Source: Wolfiporia cocos | Lineage: Eukaryota > Basidiomycota > Agaricomycetes > Polyporales > Phaeolaceae | DNA: 64,000 bases | Direction of reading: 5' to 3' | Assembly: GCA_029448655.1 (NCBI GenBank) | Contig: JACCLO010000012.1 | Span: forward strand, 992,001 to 1,056,000 | In this document: in pieces, positions 41,586 through 52,825 of the stretch | Layout of the letters: each line of letters starts with the position of its first letter | Numbering within the stretch: the stretch's first letter is position 1 | The notes under the pieces: model-generated | What the model was told of the DNA's origin: nothing | Databases searched by the model: none | What the model saw: only the letters and a program-made list of their open reading frames with translations | Translations under genes and position numbers: made by a program

Positions 41586-42503
41586 ACTGTATTTCGCCCC
41601 GGCGCACCTTCCACCCTTTTCAAAAAGGCACCTGAGACAGCATCCTGTGCGGGACGCTCTGGGTTCAGGGTTCTAATAGGACTGGATAGAACCGAATCAT
41701 ATTGATGAGCCAATAGGTCTGGTTCTGAATCCTGATACCGATTTGTAGAGCTCTGTAGCACTACAGATCAGGCGGTAGCATGATAGCAGTGGTAGCCTAC
41801 TCTGGATTTCCTGGTGTGGACCGTGGCATGTGTGAGCTGAGACTGCAGTCAGCGCGGTGGTATCTGTCCATGGTAACTGTCACAGTGATTCTAACGAGCT
41901 TGCGTGCTGGACTCCGCGAGGTCGAGGCAACGCATATGGCGGCGGATGACTGTTGAAGCATGGGTCCAAATTGCACGGTCAGAGTCACAAAGACAGCGGC
42001 TGAAGAAGTAAGTCAGTAATAAGCTGGGGTGGAGTCACCAAATGGGTTTCCTGAACCATTGGTAGTAATTGACGCATTGAGTATAGGAACGACTGTCTTC
42101 CTATACTCAGGCTGATTTATGAGCCTATTGACGCATTAGGCTTTGAAGCTCTAAGCTTCAGGCGTGCACGGTCCGGAACGGAGGAGCTGGATCATTTGAT
42201 GGTAGGCTTTCCGTCAAGATCTTGATCCCAAGCTCTCAATCTGAAAGAAGCGGCTAGACATGATGCATGAAGTCATGCACGGGGGGCTGATAATAATTAC
42301 TGGACCATAGATCTGATAAAATGAGTGATGTCATCGACCCTTTCCTCAGCGCAGTTTCAGCCCGTTGCTTTCCGTTGCTGGGCACTAAGAAAAGTCGACA
42401 ATAGTAGAATGGTATTTGTACTGAGCAGATAGTATCGCTTTGTGCGAGTCTATGATACATGATATCCGTTGAGGGATTGCAGGTGTGGGTATACAGCGTA
42501 TAG
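41586..42503. other. intergenic, no gene
   Basis: No coding signal. A small perfect hairpin (GAGTATAGGAA at 42079-42089 with TTCCTATACTC at 42098-42108) is followed by a repeated TTGACGCATT (about 42068 and 42129). The right end resembles the 3' flank of other monooxygenase paralogues. Confidence 0.5.
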
Positions 42504-44661
42504 TCAATGATAGGCTTGGAAGAATTTATGCATTCCATCCACCGCAAACACAATCCCACCGACGACTCCATCCGGTCGCACTATCACAATCGTAGTGCTC
42601 GCCGGATCAGCCACATTGTACCCATTGTAGGCATACCCATTACGATCGGTGACGACGTAGTCGGCATCTTCGAATGCAGTAACGGTCGAGGTGCCTTGCG
42701 GGTGGATCGCAACAGTCTTCACAGTGTTCGGCGGGTACTCCTTGACGGTATCCAGCACCGCTCTAATCTGCGCGGCGTCGCTCGAGAAAATTAGTATCGT
42801 ATGGTACGTCACGCCAAAGATGCTGAACAGCTTCGTCGGCTCAGCATCAGGCTCCCTGCTGTTCACTAGACCCGGAGCGTCTGGCGCACGGTCTCCTGCC
42901 CTGACCACGGATGTGTCCCCACCTTCCGCGCCATACACGTCGAGCTGCTCCGTATCAGCCGGGCGGACGTACGGCGTGCGCTCGTCGCGCACGATCGGGC
43001 TCCAGCGGTAGTTGATCCCGAGCTGCTTGACCGCCCCTCCACGCGTCCACGCCTGCTCGGCGCCGCGCCCATCGATCGTCGATGTGCGCGTCTTCTGGAG
43101 AAGGGCCGTGGTCATCTTGAGCATGTGTGCGACGACCGGGAGCCGCTCGGTAGTGTATGTGGAGAGAAGGGAGGGCGAGGCGTAGTTCTTGATGACGAGA
43201 GCAAGCTTCCATCCGAGGTTGACCTGGGTGACGGACGGTCAGTATGATGTGAGAGAGCGGAGGCACGAACATACTCCATCTTGGACGCCGGTGTTCAGGC
43301 CCTGAAGGATGATGTTACATGAGTTTAATACCTCTGATAGTGTTTCGAATGCTTGCCTGTCCACCTGTCGGGCTGTGAACATGGGCGGCGTCTCCGGCTA
43401 AGAAAACACGCTCGACACCGAACTTGTCGACCATACGAACATTTGGCCTGCAAGATGTCGGCTATAACTCGGAACGTTACTAAGAGAAAGGACGACTTTA
43501 CCTGAAGTCAGAGATAAACCTAACCCTACCGAACTCGAAGTCGGTCCGTTCAGTATAATCCCTCATGTATTGGATGAGCGCGTCGTGGTCGGTCATAAAC
43601 TTGGCGTGGTCGATGGAACCACCGACGACAAACCAGAACAGCCCTTCGGTTTCAGTCGGACGTAGTACCACACTGTTGACATTATTACTTTAGGTGAGCC
43701 CACGAATTCTCTATCACTCACAGAGTGCCGCCAAGGGTGCCCCACACGTGCCAGTACTACACGATCCGCCGTTAGTTGCCCAGATCACGACCCGACACAA
43801 AATGTGGCTCACATCGCTGCTCAGGCCCTTTACTTCGATTTCACCGAAGATAAGATGCTCGGAATGAGTTTCGCCGAGGAAAGTCACACCCAATTGCTTG
43901 CGCACAACACCTATTGGATGTTGAAATGAGTGTCAGGACTCCACACAATCGGAGCATCTTACTTCTTGCTCCATCGGCCCCGACTAACCAATCACATCGA
44001 ACGGTCTCCGGAATCTTCTCCTCTCCCAGCTGTCTTACTAAATGCGCAACGACGCCGTCCTCGTGCTGTTCATAGCTCAGGAACTCGGTGTTCAACTCCA
44101 CGCGTACGCCGAGCTTCTCGAGGTGCTCGCGCATGACGGCCTCTTGGTTGGCTTGGCCCAGCATGTGCGGCATGTTCTGGGTGTTTCCTCGAGTCAACGA
44201 AGCCAAGCCTCATGAAACCAGACGACATACGTGCGGAATTGCAGGGGTGTTCTCCTCGAACTCTACCATGGGGAATGTCTTGATGGGTTCCGTCCCGCCA
44301 GGGAGCTTGTAGATACGGATAGGTACCACTGGAATGCCACGCCCCAGGATGTCGGGAAGGACTCCGAGGAGGTTGTAGTACTCGAGTGTCCTGGGCTGCA
44401 CATAGCGGTTATGGGAATGCTTTGCAGGGAATGGAAATGGAAAGACCTGGATTCCGGCCCCACGCTGGCCGCGGTGATAATGCTCATCTTTCTGGATGAT
44501 GCGGACGGGGATGTTGTTCTTGGTGAGGGTCAGAGCGGTTGCAAGCGCTGTGGGGCCTCCGCCGACCTTAATGGCAATTCATAATCGATGTCAGTTGCTT
44601 CGAATGTAGCCAGAGAAAATGAACTCACGATGAGGACGGGCACCATTGCGTTAGATGACAT
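42504..44661 (-). CDS. FAD-dependent phenol 2-monooxygenase-like protein P3
   Basis: Same family and exon layout as P1 and P2. Start MSSNAMVPVLI at 44661, then after an intron VGGGPTALATALTLTKNN, GQRGAGIQ, QPRTLEYYNLLGVLPDI, NMPHMLGQANQEAVMREHLE, CDWLVGADGAR, KQLGVTFLGETHSEHL, YWHVWGTLGGTL, SVVLRPTETEG, RVFLAGDAAHVHSPTGGQ (about 43400), and a last exon (43230-42504) with the thioredoxin-like domain to FFQAYH. About 590 residues; no internal stop seen. The substrate is unknown; phenolic breakdown products of lignin would be typical. Confidence 0.85.
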
Positions 44662-45208
44662 CGACTACTTTGAATGGTCTTCAAGGAGAGAGAAGCTTGT
44701 GCGTCGCAATGAACTGTTGTTGCAGCATGACGGGCGTACCCGGTATATATATGCTGTTGAATTGCAGTCAATCATCAGATTAGCTCCATCGTAGCGATGA
44801 CTTCTATACACAGCACTGCGCCCAATTTCGCAATCCAGACCAGGCAGCCGTCCCACATGCGAAATGTAACGGCATCATACGCGCCCAGGCCAAACGGGTC
44901 CCTGCAGCCGGAGCTTATGGCTCTGAACGTACTCCAATTGATAGTGCTATTCATCACTCCAGCGCTTCGCGCAGTACTGGATTCGGCCGATGCAGAGAAA
45001 GCCGAAAAATGCTGATGATGGTGAGACTGGAACTGTCCAACATGCTACTTGTTGTACCGCAGCCGTCGAGACGCGTATACTACGCGGTGGCGGTGAGCCG
45101 CATCAACGATCAATTCGCTAGCTCCGGAAGCATATCTGATAAGATGAACCACGTTTTCAGCCGCTGCCATCGCCGACGGCAGCGGCATGTCATGTCAGCT
45201 AAAGCGCC
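44662..45208. other. upstream region of P3 up to the LINE, no gene
   Basis: A TATA-like GGTATATATATGC lies near 44740 on the plus strand, about 80 bases upstream of the P3 start, and is nearly self-complementary (TATATATA). Nothing else was recognised. Confidence 0.4.
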
Positions 45209-45416
45209 CCACGTGATGATGTTTTTTTTTTTTTTTTTTTTTTTTTAAATACATTTGTATCCCGCGTCAAGTAACTACGACTAAATGCGGCATTAGTGGG
45301 CGGAAGGCGGGGCTTTTGGGATGGGGCGGATAGGGTTATGCGTTCGGTAGACCATGTGTAGGGAGGTGCGAATGCGATGGTATCTAAGGGAGTTCAGGTA
45401 GGTCTCCATGCGGGAC

Positions 45417-48400
45417 TTACCCTGGGTCGACAACAACGGTAGGGGGGGCTGCGGACTTCGCGAATGCCGTAGTGGCCTTGAGGAACAGCGCGATGGCGTT
45501 GAGGCCCTTCGGCGTGGACAGAAGGACGCGGACGTTCAGCGATTGGGAGGCGGCGCGCAGGTGGTGGCGTGCATCAGCATGCAGGGGGCAGTCAACGAGG
45601 ATGTGCTCCCGTGTCTGCAGGGTTGTCCCGTCACATGGGCAGTGAGGGGACTCAGACGGGACGAAACGGCGGTAGTATTCCCCGAAATGGCCGTGGCCAA
45701 GGCTAAGCTGGACAATGCGAGCATGTACGTGTCGGGGCCCTGTGTAGGTCCGGTGAAAACGGGAGAGTCGGAGTGATGGGGCGTCGGTCAGGGCGACGCC
45801 TGCTGCGTTTGTGTGTGGGCGGTCGGCCCAGTCCGCTTTCCAGCGCTGCAGCGCTTTTGCCCGATTGTGCTCTCTGAGCCATGATAGGGAGGGCGGGACG
45901 ACTGACCGGCACGTAACTGCCTGCCTTGCCAGGCTATCTGCGCGCTCGTTTCCCTGGACTCCGCTGTGGCTGGGGCACCACTGTAGGTGGACTGAGAGGG
46001 CGGCGTGGGTTCGCAGAGCCTCATCGAGGTGTTTTCGGAAGAGGATGGACAATGTTTGTCCCGGGTGGTCTGTGGTGTCCGGTGCTGCCCGAAGGGCGGC
46101 TTGATTGTCCGCCAGGAAATAGACCGTGCAAACAGTCGGGTGGCGAGCAAGGAGGGCCGGTAGGGCGAAAGCTGCAGCGGCCAAAGCGAGGAGTTCCGCA
46201 TCGTAGATACTGGCTTTTCGGCCGAGCCCCAGTTGACTGCTGCGAACCTCTGCGCCCGCAAGATACGCGGCGTAGCCCGCTCCTGTCAGGCGGTGTGGCC
46301 GGCCAGCGCGCCGCCGGGATCCGTCGGTGAAGATGAAGAGGGTGGAGGGGTCCGTTCGGCCCCGGGCAAGCATCGTCTGCAGCCCGTCGATGTACGCCTT
46401 GCGTTGGTCCTTGGTCAGCCGTGAGTCCGGAACGTCAGTTTGCAACCGTTCTCCCCAGCCGTGTTGTCGTTCCCAGGGTGCTGTATAGTACGGGTCAGTG
46501 GTCTCGGCATCTACAGGTATAAGGGAAGCGAGGTGATGAACTATCGTAAGGGGGTGTCTGCTACGTCTAACTATAGTATCTGATAATGGGTAGGGGGCTG
46601 TCTGGTTCCGTGGAAGGGGCCAGGGGGGAGGTAGGCGTGTTCGAATTTGGGCTGACGTGGGGAGCGTGTGGATGCGGATGGCGGCGTTGGTGGAGATGCG
46701 GCGGAGTAGGAGGGGGATAGGTAGGATGGCAGCAATGTGGTGGAGTTCGGGGATGGGAGAGGTTCGGAATGCACCCAGGAGCCAACGGAGACCGGCTGCC
46801 TGGGCACGTTCAAGGGGTCGGATGAGAGACTTCTGGCGGCGTCCGGTATAGTAGAGTGGGGCACCAAAAGCGAGTACTGGTAGGACTGTGGATGTGTAGA
46901 GGAGGCGAGCAGGGGCGATTGAGAGCCCCCGGATGGTGTTGGCCAAAATGCGCAGAGCGGAGATAGTGGAGAGAGCCCTGCTTGCCATGACTGAGATGTG
47001 GTGGCGGAAGGTGAGGCGAGTGTCCAGCCAAAATCCCAACCACCGTATCACAGGTGATGGGGGAACAACATGTGGGGGAAGGTTCGGTAGGGCAATGGTG
47101 ACATGGGGGTGCAAGTTGGGGTCCACACGACGGCGGGTGAAGTGCACAAGGTCCGATTTCACGAGGTCGACAGACAGGCCAATGCGGGTGAGCCTGTCCA
47201 CGACAACAGGAAAGGCACGCTCGAGCTGATCAGTGGTGACATCCAGGCTGGGACCAGCAGCAGAGAGCCCCATGTCATCGACATAGGCTTTTATGCATGT
47301 CTGTGGAAAAAGCCCCGGATCGAGAGCAGTCAGTGCAGGCAGAGAGTATATGGTGGACAGGATAGGGGAGATAGGCGAGCCTTGCGGAATGCCTACACCC
47401 GCCACCGGATAGGGGTCACTGATGGCATTATCAGTGCGAATGCAAACCGTGCGATCCGCAAGGAACGAGGATACCCATTCCACAACTGCTACACTGAAAC
47501 CTAGAAGCTTCAGGGTATGTAGCAGGCGGGCATGGTTGACATTGTTGAAGTAGCCAGAGATGTCAAGCGTCAACAGGGAAACAACATTACCCCCTTTCCA
47601 TGCACTTTGTACATCGTGCACCAGTGCAAGTCCTGCATCAATAACAGAGGACTTATTGCGCCCGCCAAATTGGTTGGTGGGGATGAGGTTGTACTTGCCA
47701 ACTTCATACATGAGGCGGCGTGCTACTATCTTCTCCAGGAGTTTGCTGAGGCACTCCATCAGGGAGATGGGGCGATATGACTTGGCAGCAGTGTAGTCTG
47801 CTTTTTTTGGTTTGGGAAGCACCACAACCACTGCCGTTTTGAGATTGCGGGGAAGGTGGCCCAGCTGAAGGGAGGCATTGAGGAAGCGTACCAGGTGTGG
47901 AGCTGCCGGGGATCTCATTGCCCATTTTATGAGACGCCAGGTGGTGCCTGAGATCCCCGGAGCAGTCGTGTTTGAGGTGTCCGCCAGGGCAGCAGCAACC
48001 TCCGGTGCAGTGATGGGATGGCACGGGCGTGGGGGGAGGGGTTCTGGATCGTCAGGGAGGTGAATCTCTACAGGTGGAGCAATCTGAGGGAAAAAGGTGT
48101 CAGCAAAAACACGAGCCTTATCCACGTTGTCAGTCAGCAGCCCATTCGGGCCTTGAATGGGCCCCAAACGGTTGCGGCGGGTACCCGCTGCCCACTTTGC
48201 CAGCGACCATGGATCCGAGGACTGTATCTCTTGCAAGGTCTCCATAGCCCAGTCCTGCTTGGCACGACGGACTGTGCGACGAAATTGAGCATGTAGCCGG
48301 GCTCGGTCATGAGCGCTGGCATTCCGAATTGCGGCTATGGCCCGGTCGCAGTCAGCATTCCACCACCGTGCCCATCGGAGTGGATTGCACTTCCGTTTGG

Positions 48401-49346
48401 GCATTGACGAGGAAGTGGCATTCATGAATGCTGCAAGGAGGAGGTCGCTGCCCCGGTCGACATCTGCATGGGTAGTGTATTGAGATGGGGGCGGGGCCAG
48501 CATGAGTTGGGCTTCAAAGGCCTCTGTCCATGCACGCTGGCGGGCAGGGTCAATGCGATGGCCCATCGCTGTGGGTGCGGGATCATCCGCTCCTTCATCT
48601 GGGTTAGTCCATATCCAAGAGATTGCCGCATGATCGGAGTCCCATGCAGGGTCCTCCCGCAAGGCCCAGTCATCAAAACACCCGATACCAGCACCATTGA
48701 ACCATGTGAGGTCAATGATGGAGTCCCGCTGACCATTATGACCATAGTGAGTAGGGCAGTCCAGGTCATTCGCCAGGAAGAGGTCATTGGCGGTGGCCCA
48801 CTCAAGCAGGGCATCACCATCCGCTGTGTGTCTCGGCGGGACTCCCCCGGGTGGGGTCCAGGCAGGGTGGTGTAGGTTGAAATCTCCCGCCAATACACTG
48901 GGTGTGAATGCCGGCAGGAGTATGTTCAGAAGCGCCATGAGGGCCGTGTTTTCACGGTTGGCACCTGCATTGTATATATTGATTACGAAAAATTGGGACG
49001 TACCGTAAGTGACCTCCAGGGGCACTATGTCATCATGGTCAATAAGGTCCGGCCGCAGCGTGGTGGTAAGTGGGGGCTCCCGGCGGCGGACATAAGTTGC
49101 CACCCGGGGGCGTCCACGTCCAGGGCGCAGGGCAGGGAGGAAGACATCCCAAGCTGGGTTGGCCACCGTGCCCAGCACGGGGTTCCCTGTTGGGTCAGTG
49201 TCTGATCGAGTGGTCCCAATTGGGTTCCACCAGGGTTCCTGAAAGAGGATAAAATCGTAGTCAGTGGCGTCGTTAAGTATCATGTGCATGCGCAGGTTGG
49301 ACCGCGCGACGTTCAGTTGGAGGAAACGGAAGTGATGTCCAGGCAT
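45417..49346 (-). CDS. LINE ORF2: AP endonuclease, reverse transcriptase, RNase H
   Basis: A 1309-codon intact frame. Residues 1-240 are an APE-type endonuclease (LQLNVARSN, FQEPWW, LAGDFNLHHPAW, SDHAAISW). About 450-770 is RT with the AYVDDMGLSAAG active site and GIPQGSPISPILSTIY. About 990-1150 is RNase H (FTDGSRRR, YDAELLALAAA, ADNQAAL, GNERADSLA), all four acidic residues present. The C-terminal CPCDGTTLQTREHILVDCP is the CCHC knuckle typical of such ORF2s. The combination with RNase H fits Tad1 or I-like clades in fungi. Its ATG overlaps the ORF1 stop by one base (TGATG). Confidence 0.93.
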   Translation of the reverse strand: MPGHHFRFLQLNVARSNLRMHMILNDATDYDFILFQEPWWNPIGTTRSDTDPTGNPVLGTVANPAWDVFLPALRPGRGRPRVATYVRRREPPLTTTLRPDLIDHDDIVPLEVTYGTSQFFVINIYNAGANRENTALMALLNILLPAFTPSVLAGDFNLHHPAWTPPGGVPPRHTADGDALLEWATANDLFLANDLDCPTHYGHNGQRDSIIDLTWFNGAGIGCFDDWALREDPAWDSDHAAISWIWTNPDEGADDPAPTAMGHRIDPARQRAWTEAFEAQLMLAPPPSQYTTHADVDRGSDLLLAAFMNATSSSMPKRKCNPLRWARWWNADCDRAIAAIRNASAHDRARLHAQFRRTVRRAKQDWAMETLQEIQSSDPWSLAKWAAGTRRNRLGPIQGPNGLLTDNVDKARVFADTFFPQIAPPVEIHLPDDPEPLPPRPCHPITAPEVAAALADTSNTTAPGISGTTWRLIKWAMRSPAAPHLVRFLNASLQLGHLPRNLKTAVVVVLPKPKKADYTAAKSYRPISLMECLSKLLEKIVARRLMYEVGKYNLIPTNQFGGRNKSSVIDAGLALVHDVQSAWKGGNVVSLLTLDISGYFNNVNHARLLHTLKLLGFSVAVVEWVSSFLADRTVCIRTDNAISDPYPVAGVGIPQGSPISPILSTIYSLPALTALDPGLFPQTCIKAYVDDMGLSAAGPSLDVTTDQLERAFPVVVDRLTRIGLSVDLVKSDLVHFTRRRVDPNLHPHVTIALPNLPPHVVPPSPVIRWLGFWLDTRLTFRHHISVMASRALSTISALRILANTIRGLSIAPARLLYTSTVLPVLAFGAPLYYTGRRQKSLIRPLERAQAAGLRWLLGAFRTSPIPELHHIAAILPIPLLLRRISTNAAIRIHTLPTSAQIRTRLPPPWPLPRNQTAPYPLSDTIVRRSRHPLTIVHHLASLIPVDAETTDPYYTAPWERQHGWGERLQTDVPDSRLTKDQRKAYIDGLQTMLARGRTDPSTLFIFTDGSRRRAGRPHRLTGAGYAAYLAGAEVRSSQLGLGRKASIYDAELLALAAAAFALPALLARHPTVCTVYFLADNQAALRAAPDTTDHPGQTLSILFRKHLDEALRTHAALSVHLQWCPSHSGVQGNERADSLARQAVTCRSVVPPSLSWLREHNRAKALQRWKADWADRPHTNAAGVALTDAPSLRLSRFHRTYTGPRHVHARIVQLSLGHGHFGEYYRRFVPSESPHCPCDGTTLQTREHILVDCPLHADARHHLRAASQSLNVRVLLSTPKGLNAIALFLKATTAFAKSAAPPTVVVDPG

Positions 49347-49670
49347 CAGGCCATAGCTTCATCTGTGGCGGTGTTAGCAAGCGTGACAGGGGGTGTCCGG
49401 TAGGCCCTCCTGGAAGGGCAAGTCTGGTCATCAGCTGCGTGGGCCTGCTGACAGTTCGCACAGTTGAGGTGTGGGCATGGTTCGTGCTGCGGCCGGTTGT
49501 CCGCGGCACATCCGACACACTTTGTGCGGTGCGCCACTGCCGAGTGTTTCCCAGCGCACAGGCGGCAACGAAGGGGGCGAGTGCATGCACGAGCATGGTG
49601 GCCCAGTTCCCAGCATCTGGTGCACTGTTGGAGGCGGGGCTTCTCTTCCCACTTTCGAACCCTAGTCCTG
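49346..49670 (-). pseudogene. LINE ORF1, C-terminal part only
   Basis: It encodes an RNA-binding Cys/His region: CTRCWELGHHARAC (CX2CX4HX4C) and then CRLCAGKHSAVAHRTKC, CVGCAADNRPQHEPC and CANCQQAHAADDQTC. The stop TGA shares its A with the ORF2 start. The open frame continues to 49810 but 49671 onward is flanking host DNA. Confidence 0.85.
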
Positions 49671-49685
49671 CCACGTGATGATGTT

Positions 49686-51057
49686 GGCGCGAACGCGCAC
49701 TGCAGACTCACGCGGCTATTTTGAATCACTGCTCCGCTGCAAGCTTCAAAGAATGTCGTAGATAATCCTAGCTGGGCGACTTGCACCATCCGTGAACAAC
49801 CTGCAAGCACAGGAACTTTCGGCTATTCTTACGCCAGGAGCTCCAATGCACTGCACATTACAATGGGCTATAGCGAATCACTCATCAGATGATTTCTGAC
49901 AATTAGTTGCGCTTCCCTGGCTTACAGAAGAGCATAATATTTGCAGCTCGGACAATAATAGTAAGTCTCCTGCCACAATCACCTTTGACACAACATAGAC
50001 TACATCTTCAATGGCCTTTGGTAGACACCACCGGTCCAAACCGGCAGCCCCTCATGCTTTCTACTTGATATGCACCATGAATCTTGGTGCCGCAGGAGCG
50101 AGCTGTGTAAAGATTTTCGAGCAACGCTTAAATACCGGTCCCGCGAAAGGCTACTGTGCGCCCTGTGCCGAACCCGGTGCACGTTCTCCTCGTACATGCG
50201 ATCCTCCTCGTCCCTGTCCTCCTGTTGTCCTCTCACGCCACCTTCGGTTTTCTCCTTCATATCCTCGTGGCCATTCCCTACTTTGAACGCTTCCCGTCTC
50301 TGCCGCACCACTCCCTTCGTCGTCCTCTCTACCCTACCTCTCCGGCATCTCTCCAACTTACCTCTCCGCTCTTCTCCGCCCCAAAGGGAACGAGAGGCCA
50401 TCCCGCTGAACACTCGTCTTTCTTCACTGCACACACACACGCCTGCTCACCGTCTGATTTCACATGGCGCGCCGGGCGGCACTTGAGTTTGCCTATTGCG
50501 CGTAAGCTCGCCTCAGCGCACGTCCTTTGGCGTGCCGCATCTTGCGTACATGCCCATACGACATGTACAGATGTTCTCCTTTCCCCTTCCCCCTTACTCG
50601 CTCTATAGCCTCCGCTGTCTCCTCAAGCCCGTGTACACCCGTTCGCGCCCTCCACGCAGCATAGACTAGTTAACACCAGTCTACGGGGGAAGTAAGGGAG
50701 CCATTGCGATCGCCGCCGCCACTGATTCACGTGTAATCCTCACGCATCGGTGCATATTCCCACTTCGCTCGCCGCCACCTGCACTGTGCAGCCAGACAAG
50801 CCAGTGCACGCTCGTTGTGTGGCTACTGAACAACTGAAGTTGGGCACGCGAGCGGCGGGCGCATTGGAGACTCGGAAGCATCGTGATCGGCTGCTGCGTC
50901 CCAAGTCCGCGTAGCTGCACGCGTATGGCCGGGACGGGTCCACAGCGTGCGTGCGCCGGCGAAAGTGCGCCCGATGATGCAACTGCAGCCGTTTATGGCA
51001 ATTCTCGACTGAGTCAAATGACCTCTTCCATCACCACCACTAGCTTATGTAGGTTCT
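49686..51057. other. intergenic, no credible gene
   Basis: 50150-50480 is pyrimidine-rich on the plus strand and yields long but low-complexity frames in all three registers. No domain, splice pattern or repeat match was recognised. Confidence 0.45.
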
Positions 51058-51545
51058 TTCATTCTTCAGTCGCCTCTAGCTCGCGACGTGCTAGAATATT
51101 TGCATCCTTCCCCTCTCGCAATTTCTCGTCTTGTACTCCGAGTCTGGGCGGCACGATTGCACAGGGCGCAGACACTCGTGAGGGACTTGTTTCGTCATTT
51201 CCCTGCACATACCCTCTGATCTTTTGCGCTCGCCGTCGACGACCGCTCACTGTCCCTGCGCCGAACCTTTTCCCCTCATTTGAGTATGCTCTCGTGATTA
51301 GTGCTGGTTGCTGGCGATACACTTGTATGAAGCCAGATTACGATTAACGATTCTGCAAAAGTGGTTGTATAAGACAACAGGGTATATGCTTCCGAGTCGT
51401 GACAAATCCTGATAAGGGACGAATGCTGTCCGCCAGACATGCTCTGTCAGATGTCAACCGTGTCAGGGACCATGCACCCCAATGCTGCTCATCTCCTTCC
51501 TCCTTCACTTCTGTTTCTTCTCCTACTCATTCAGCTTGCCCTCTC
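51058..51545 (+). repeat. dispersed repeat R1, copy b, with an internal insertion
   Basis: Homologous to 4150-4600. Relative to copy a it carries an extra 153 bases (51293-51445), bounded by the 7-bp direct repeat ATGCTCT (51286-51292 and 51439-51445), so the extra piece looks like an inserted small element. Confidence 0.6.
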
Positions 51546-52133
51546 ACGGGTGCCACATATTGACGAGGTATTGCCAGATTTAGACTTGCCCGGCTCCATC
51601 ATTAGCACGGTCACACTGCATTCCAACTGAATCCTGCCACCAGACGTGGCTTGCCATTGCCGCTGTTTTCTCGCTTGTCGCGCTAATGTCACTGTTATCG
51701 CCTTCACCAGAGAAACTCCATCATCCAAATTCGATATGTAGGCATGTGGTCTCTATCAAGCGACTTTAGCTAGCCATAGTTATGTGAATTCAATCCGATG
51801 CAGCGGTTTACCACAGTTAACGCGCCGGCTGACACTGCGGCGCGGTCACATCAGCGTAATTGTCTCGTGACTCAGCCTTCGTCCATTCTGCTCCTCATCC
51901 TGACATACTCCGAACGTCTCTACGCTACTTATCTGTAGCGAGCGCAATACCTCTGCCCAATGTCCCTGAGGTTTGACAACCAAGTGGATTATGCATTACC
52001 AAGTCACGTCACAGAGCAACGCCGGCGCTTTGTCCCTTGTTTCTTAAGTCTCATCATACTGCTCATGACATTTACCGATCTAATTATTGGGAACAATGCG
52101 CAGCAATCCCACACGGTAACTCCATAGGTTTTG
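51546..52133. other. intergenic, no gene
   Basis: No coding signal or repeat was recognised in this stretch. Confidence 0.45.
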
Positions 52134-52204
52134 ATTGGCAGCGTGAACAACTGAGGTGGTGCACCTCAGTTGTTCGCACCACCTCAGTTGTTCACGCTGC
52201 CAAT
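52134..52204. repeat. perfect palindrome, 29-bp arms
   Basis: 52134-52162 (ATTGGCAGCGTGAACAACTG...) is the exact reverse complement of 52176-52204, with a 13-base spacer that itself repeats CCTCAGTTGTTC from the arms. A looser match (ATAGG/CCTAT) extends outward. Confidence 0.85.
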
Positions 52205-52229
52205 GGGAGCCTATAGTGTCCTACGATCT

Positions 52230-52660
52230 CATCACCGGTTTGTAGGTCTGGAAGAACTTCTGCACCCCATCCTTGCCAAACACAATTCCATGGATTACTC
52301 CATCAGGCCGCACAATCACAACCGTCGTGGTCGGAAGATCAGTCACATTGTGGGCGTGCCCATTGCTCACGAGTCACGACGTAGTTAGTGTCCTCGAACG
52401 CATAAAACGGCTGAAGTACCCTGCAGTTCGCCCAAAGCCGTCTTCGCAATGCTCGGCGGACACTCCTCGACCACATGGAGCATAGCTCTGATTTGCCTCT
52501 GATTTGCGTCACATCGCTCGCAAAACGAGAATTGTATGGTGCATTGCGCTGGAGATGCGGGATGGCTTCGCCGGCCCTGCGTCAGGCTGCTTGATGTTCA
52601 CCAGACCCGGCGCCAATGGCGCACGGTCTCCAGCTTGCTCGTCCCCTCGAGCTCACTTGG
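52230..52660 (-). pseudogene. FAD monooxygenase C-terminal fragment
   Basis: Minus-strand text parallels P1-P3 from the GDRAPDAPGLV region (about 52620) to FFQ (about 52245), in several frames. It shares CACGACGTAGTTAGTGT with the fragment at 5691-6410, so these two stubs are the closest relatives. The upstream two thirds of the gene are missing. Confidence 0.72.
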
Positions 52661-52825
52661 TAAGAGCATTATCATCTTCATCTATAGCAGCATCGTGAAT
52701 TCACTGTTTCCAGGACGATTCAAGTCGGTGCTGCCAAGCAGGCGCATCATTCACCGTGTTTAGAGCGTCTTACATACACTCCAATAAGATAAGATGGCCA
52801 TCCCGTGCATCGCAACTCTCACTGA

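Larger units (their letters stand above)
45224..49670 (-). mobile_element. Tad1-like non-LTR retrotransposon (LINE), 5' truncated
   Basis: On the minus strand it ends in a poly(A) tract (25 T residues at 45222-45246 on the plus strand) and is bounded by the 15-bp target repeat CCACGTGATGATGTT (45209-45223 and 49671-49685). It carries the end of ORF1 and a complete ORF2. The 5' end is cut inside ORF1, the usual outcome of incomplete target-primed reverse transcription. ORF2 is unbroken, so insertion is recent. Confidence 0.92.

Noticed and set aside
50156..50608. 150-codon plus-strand frame with hydrophobic start
   Set aside because: Pyrimidine-rich DNA is open in all three frames; the Leu/Pro/Ser text reflects composition.
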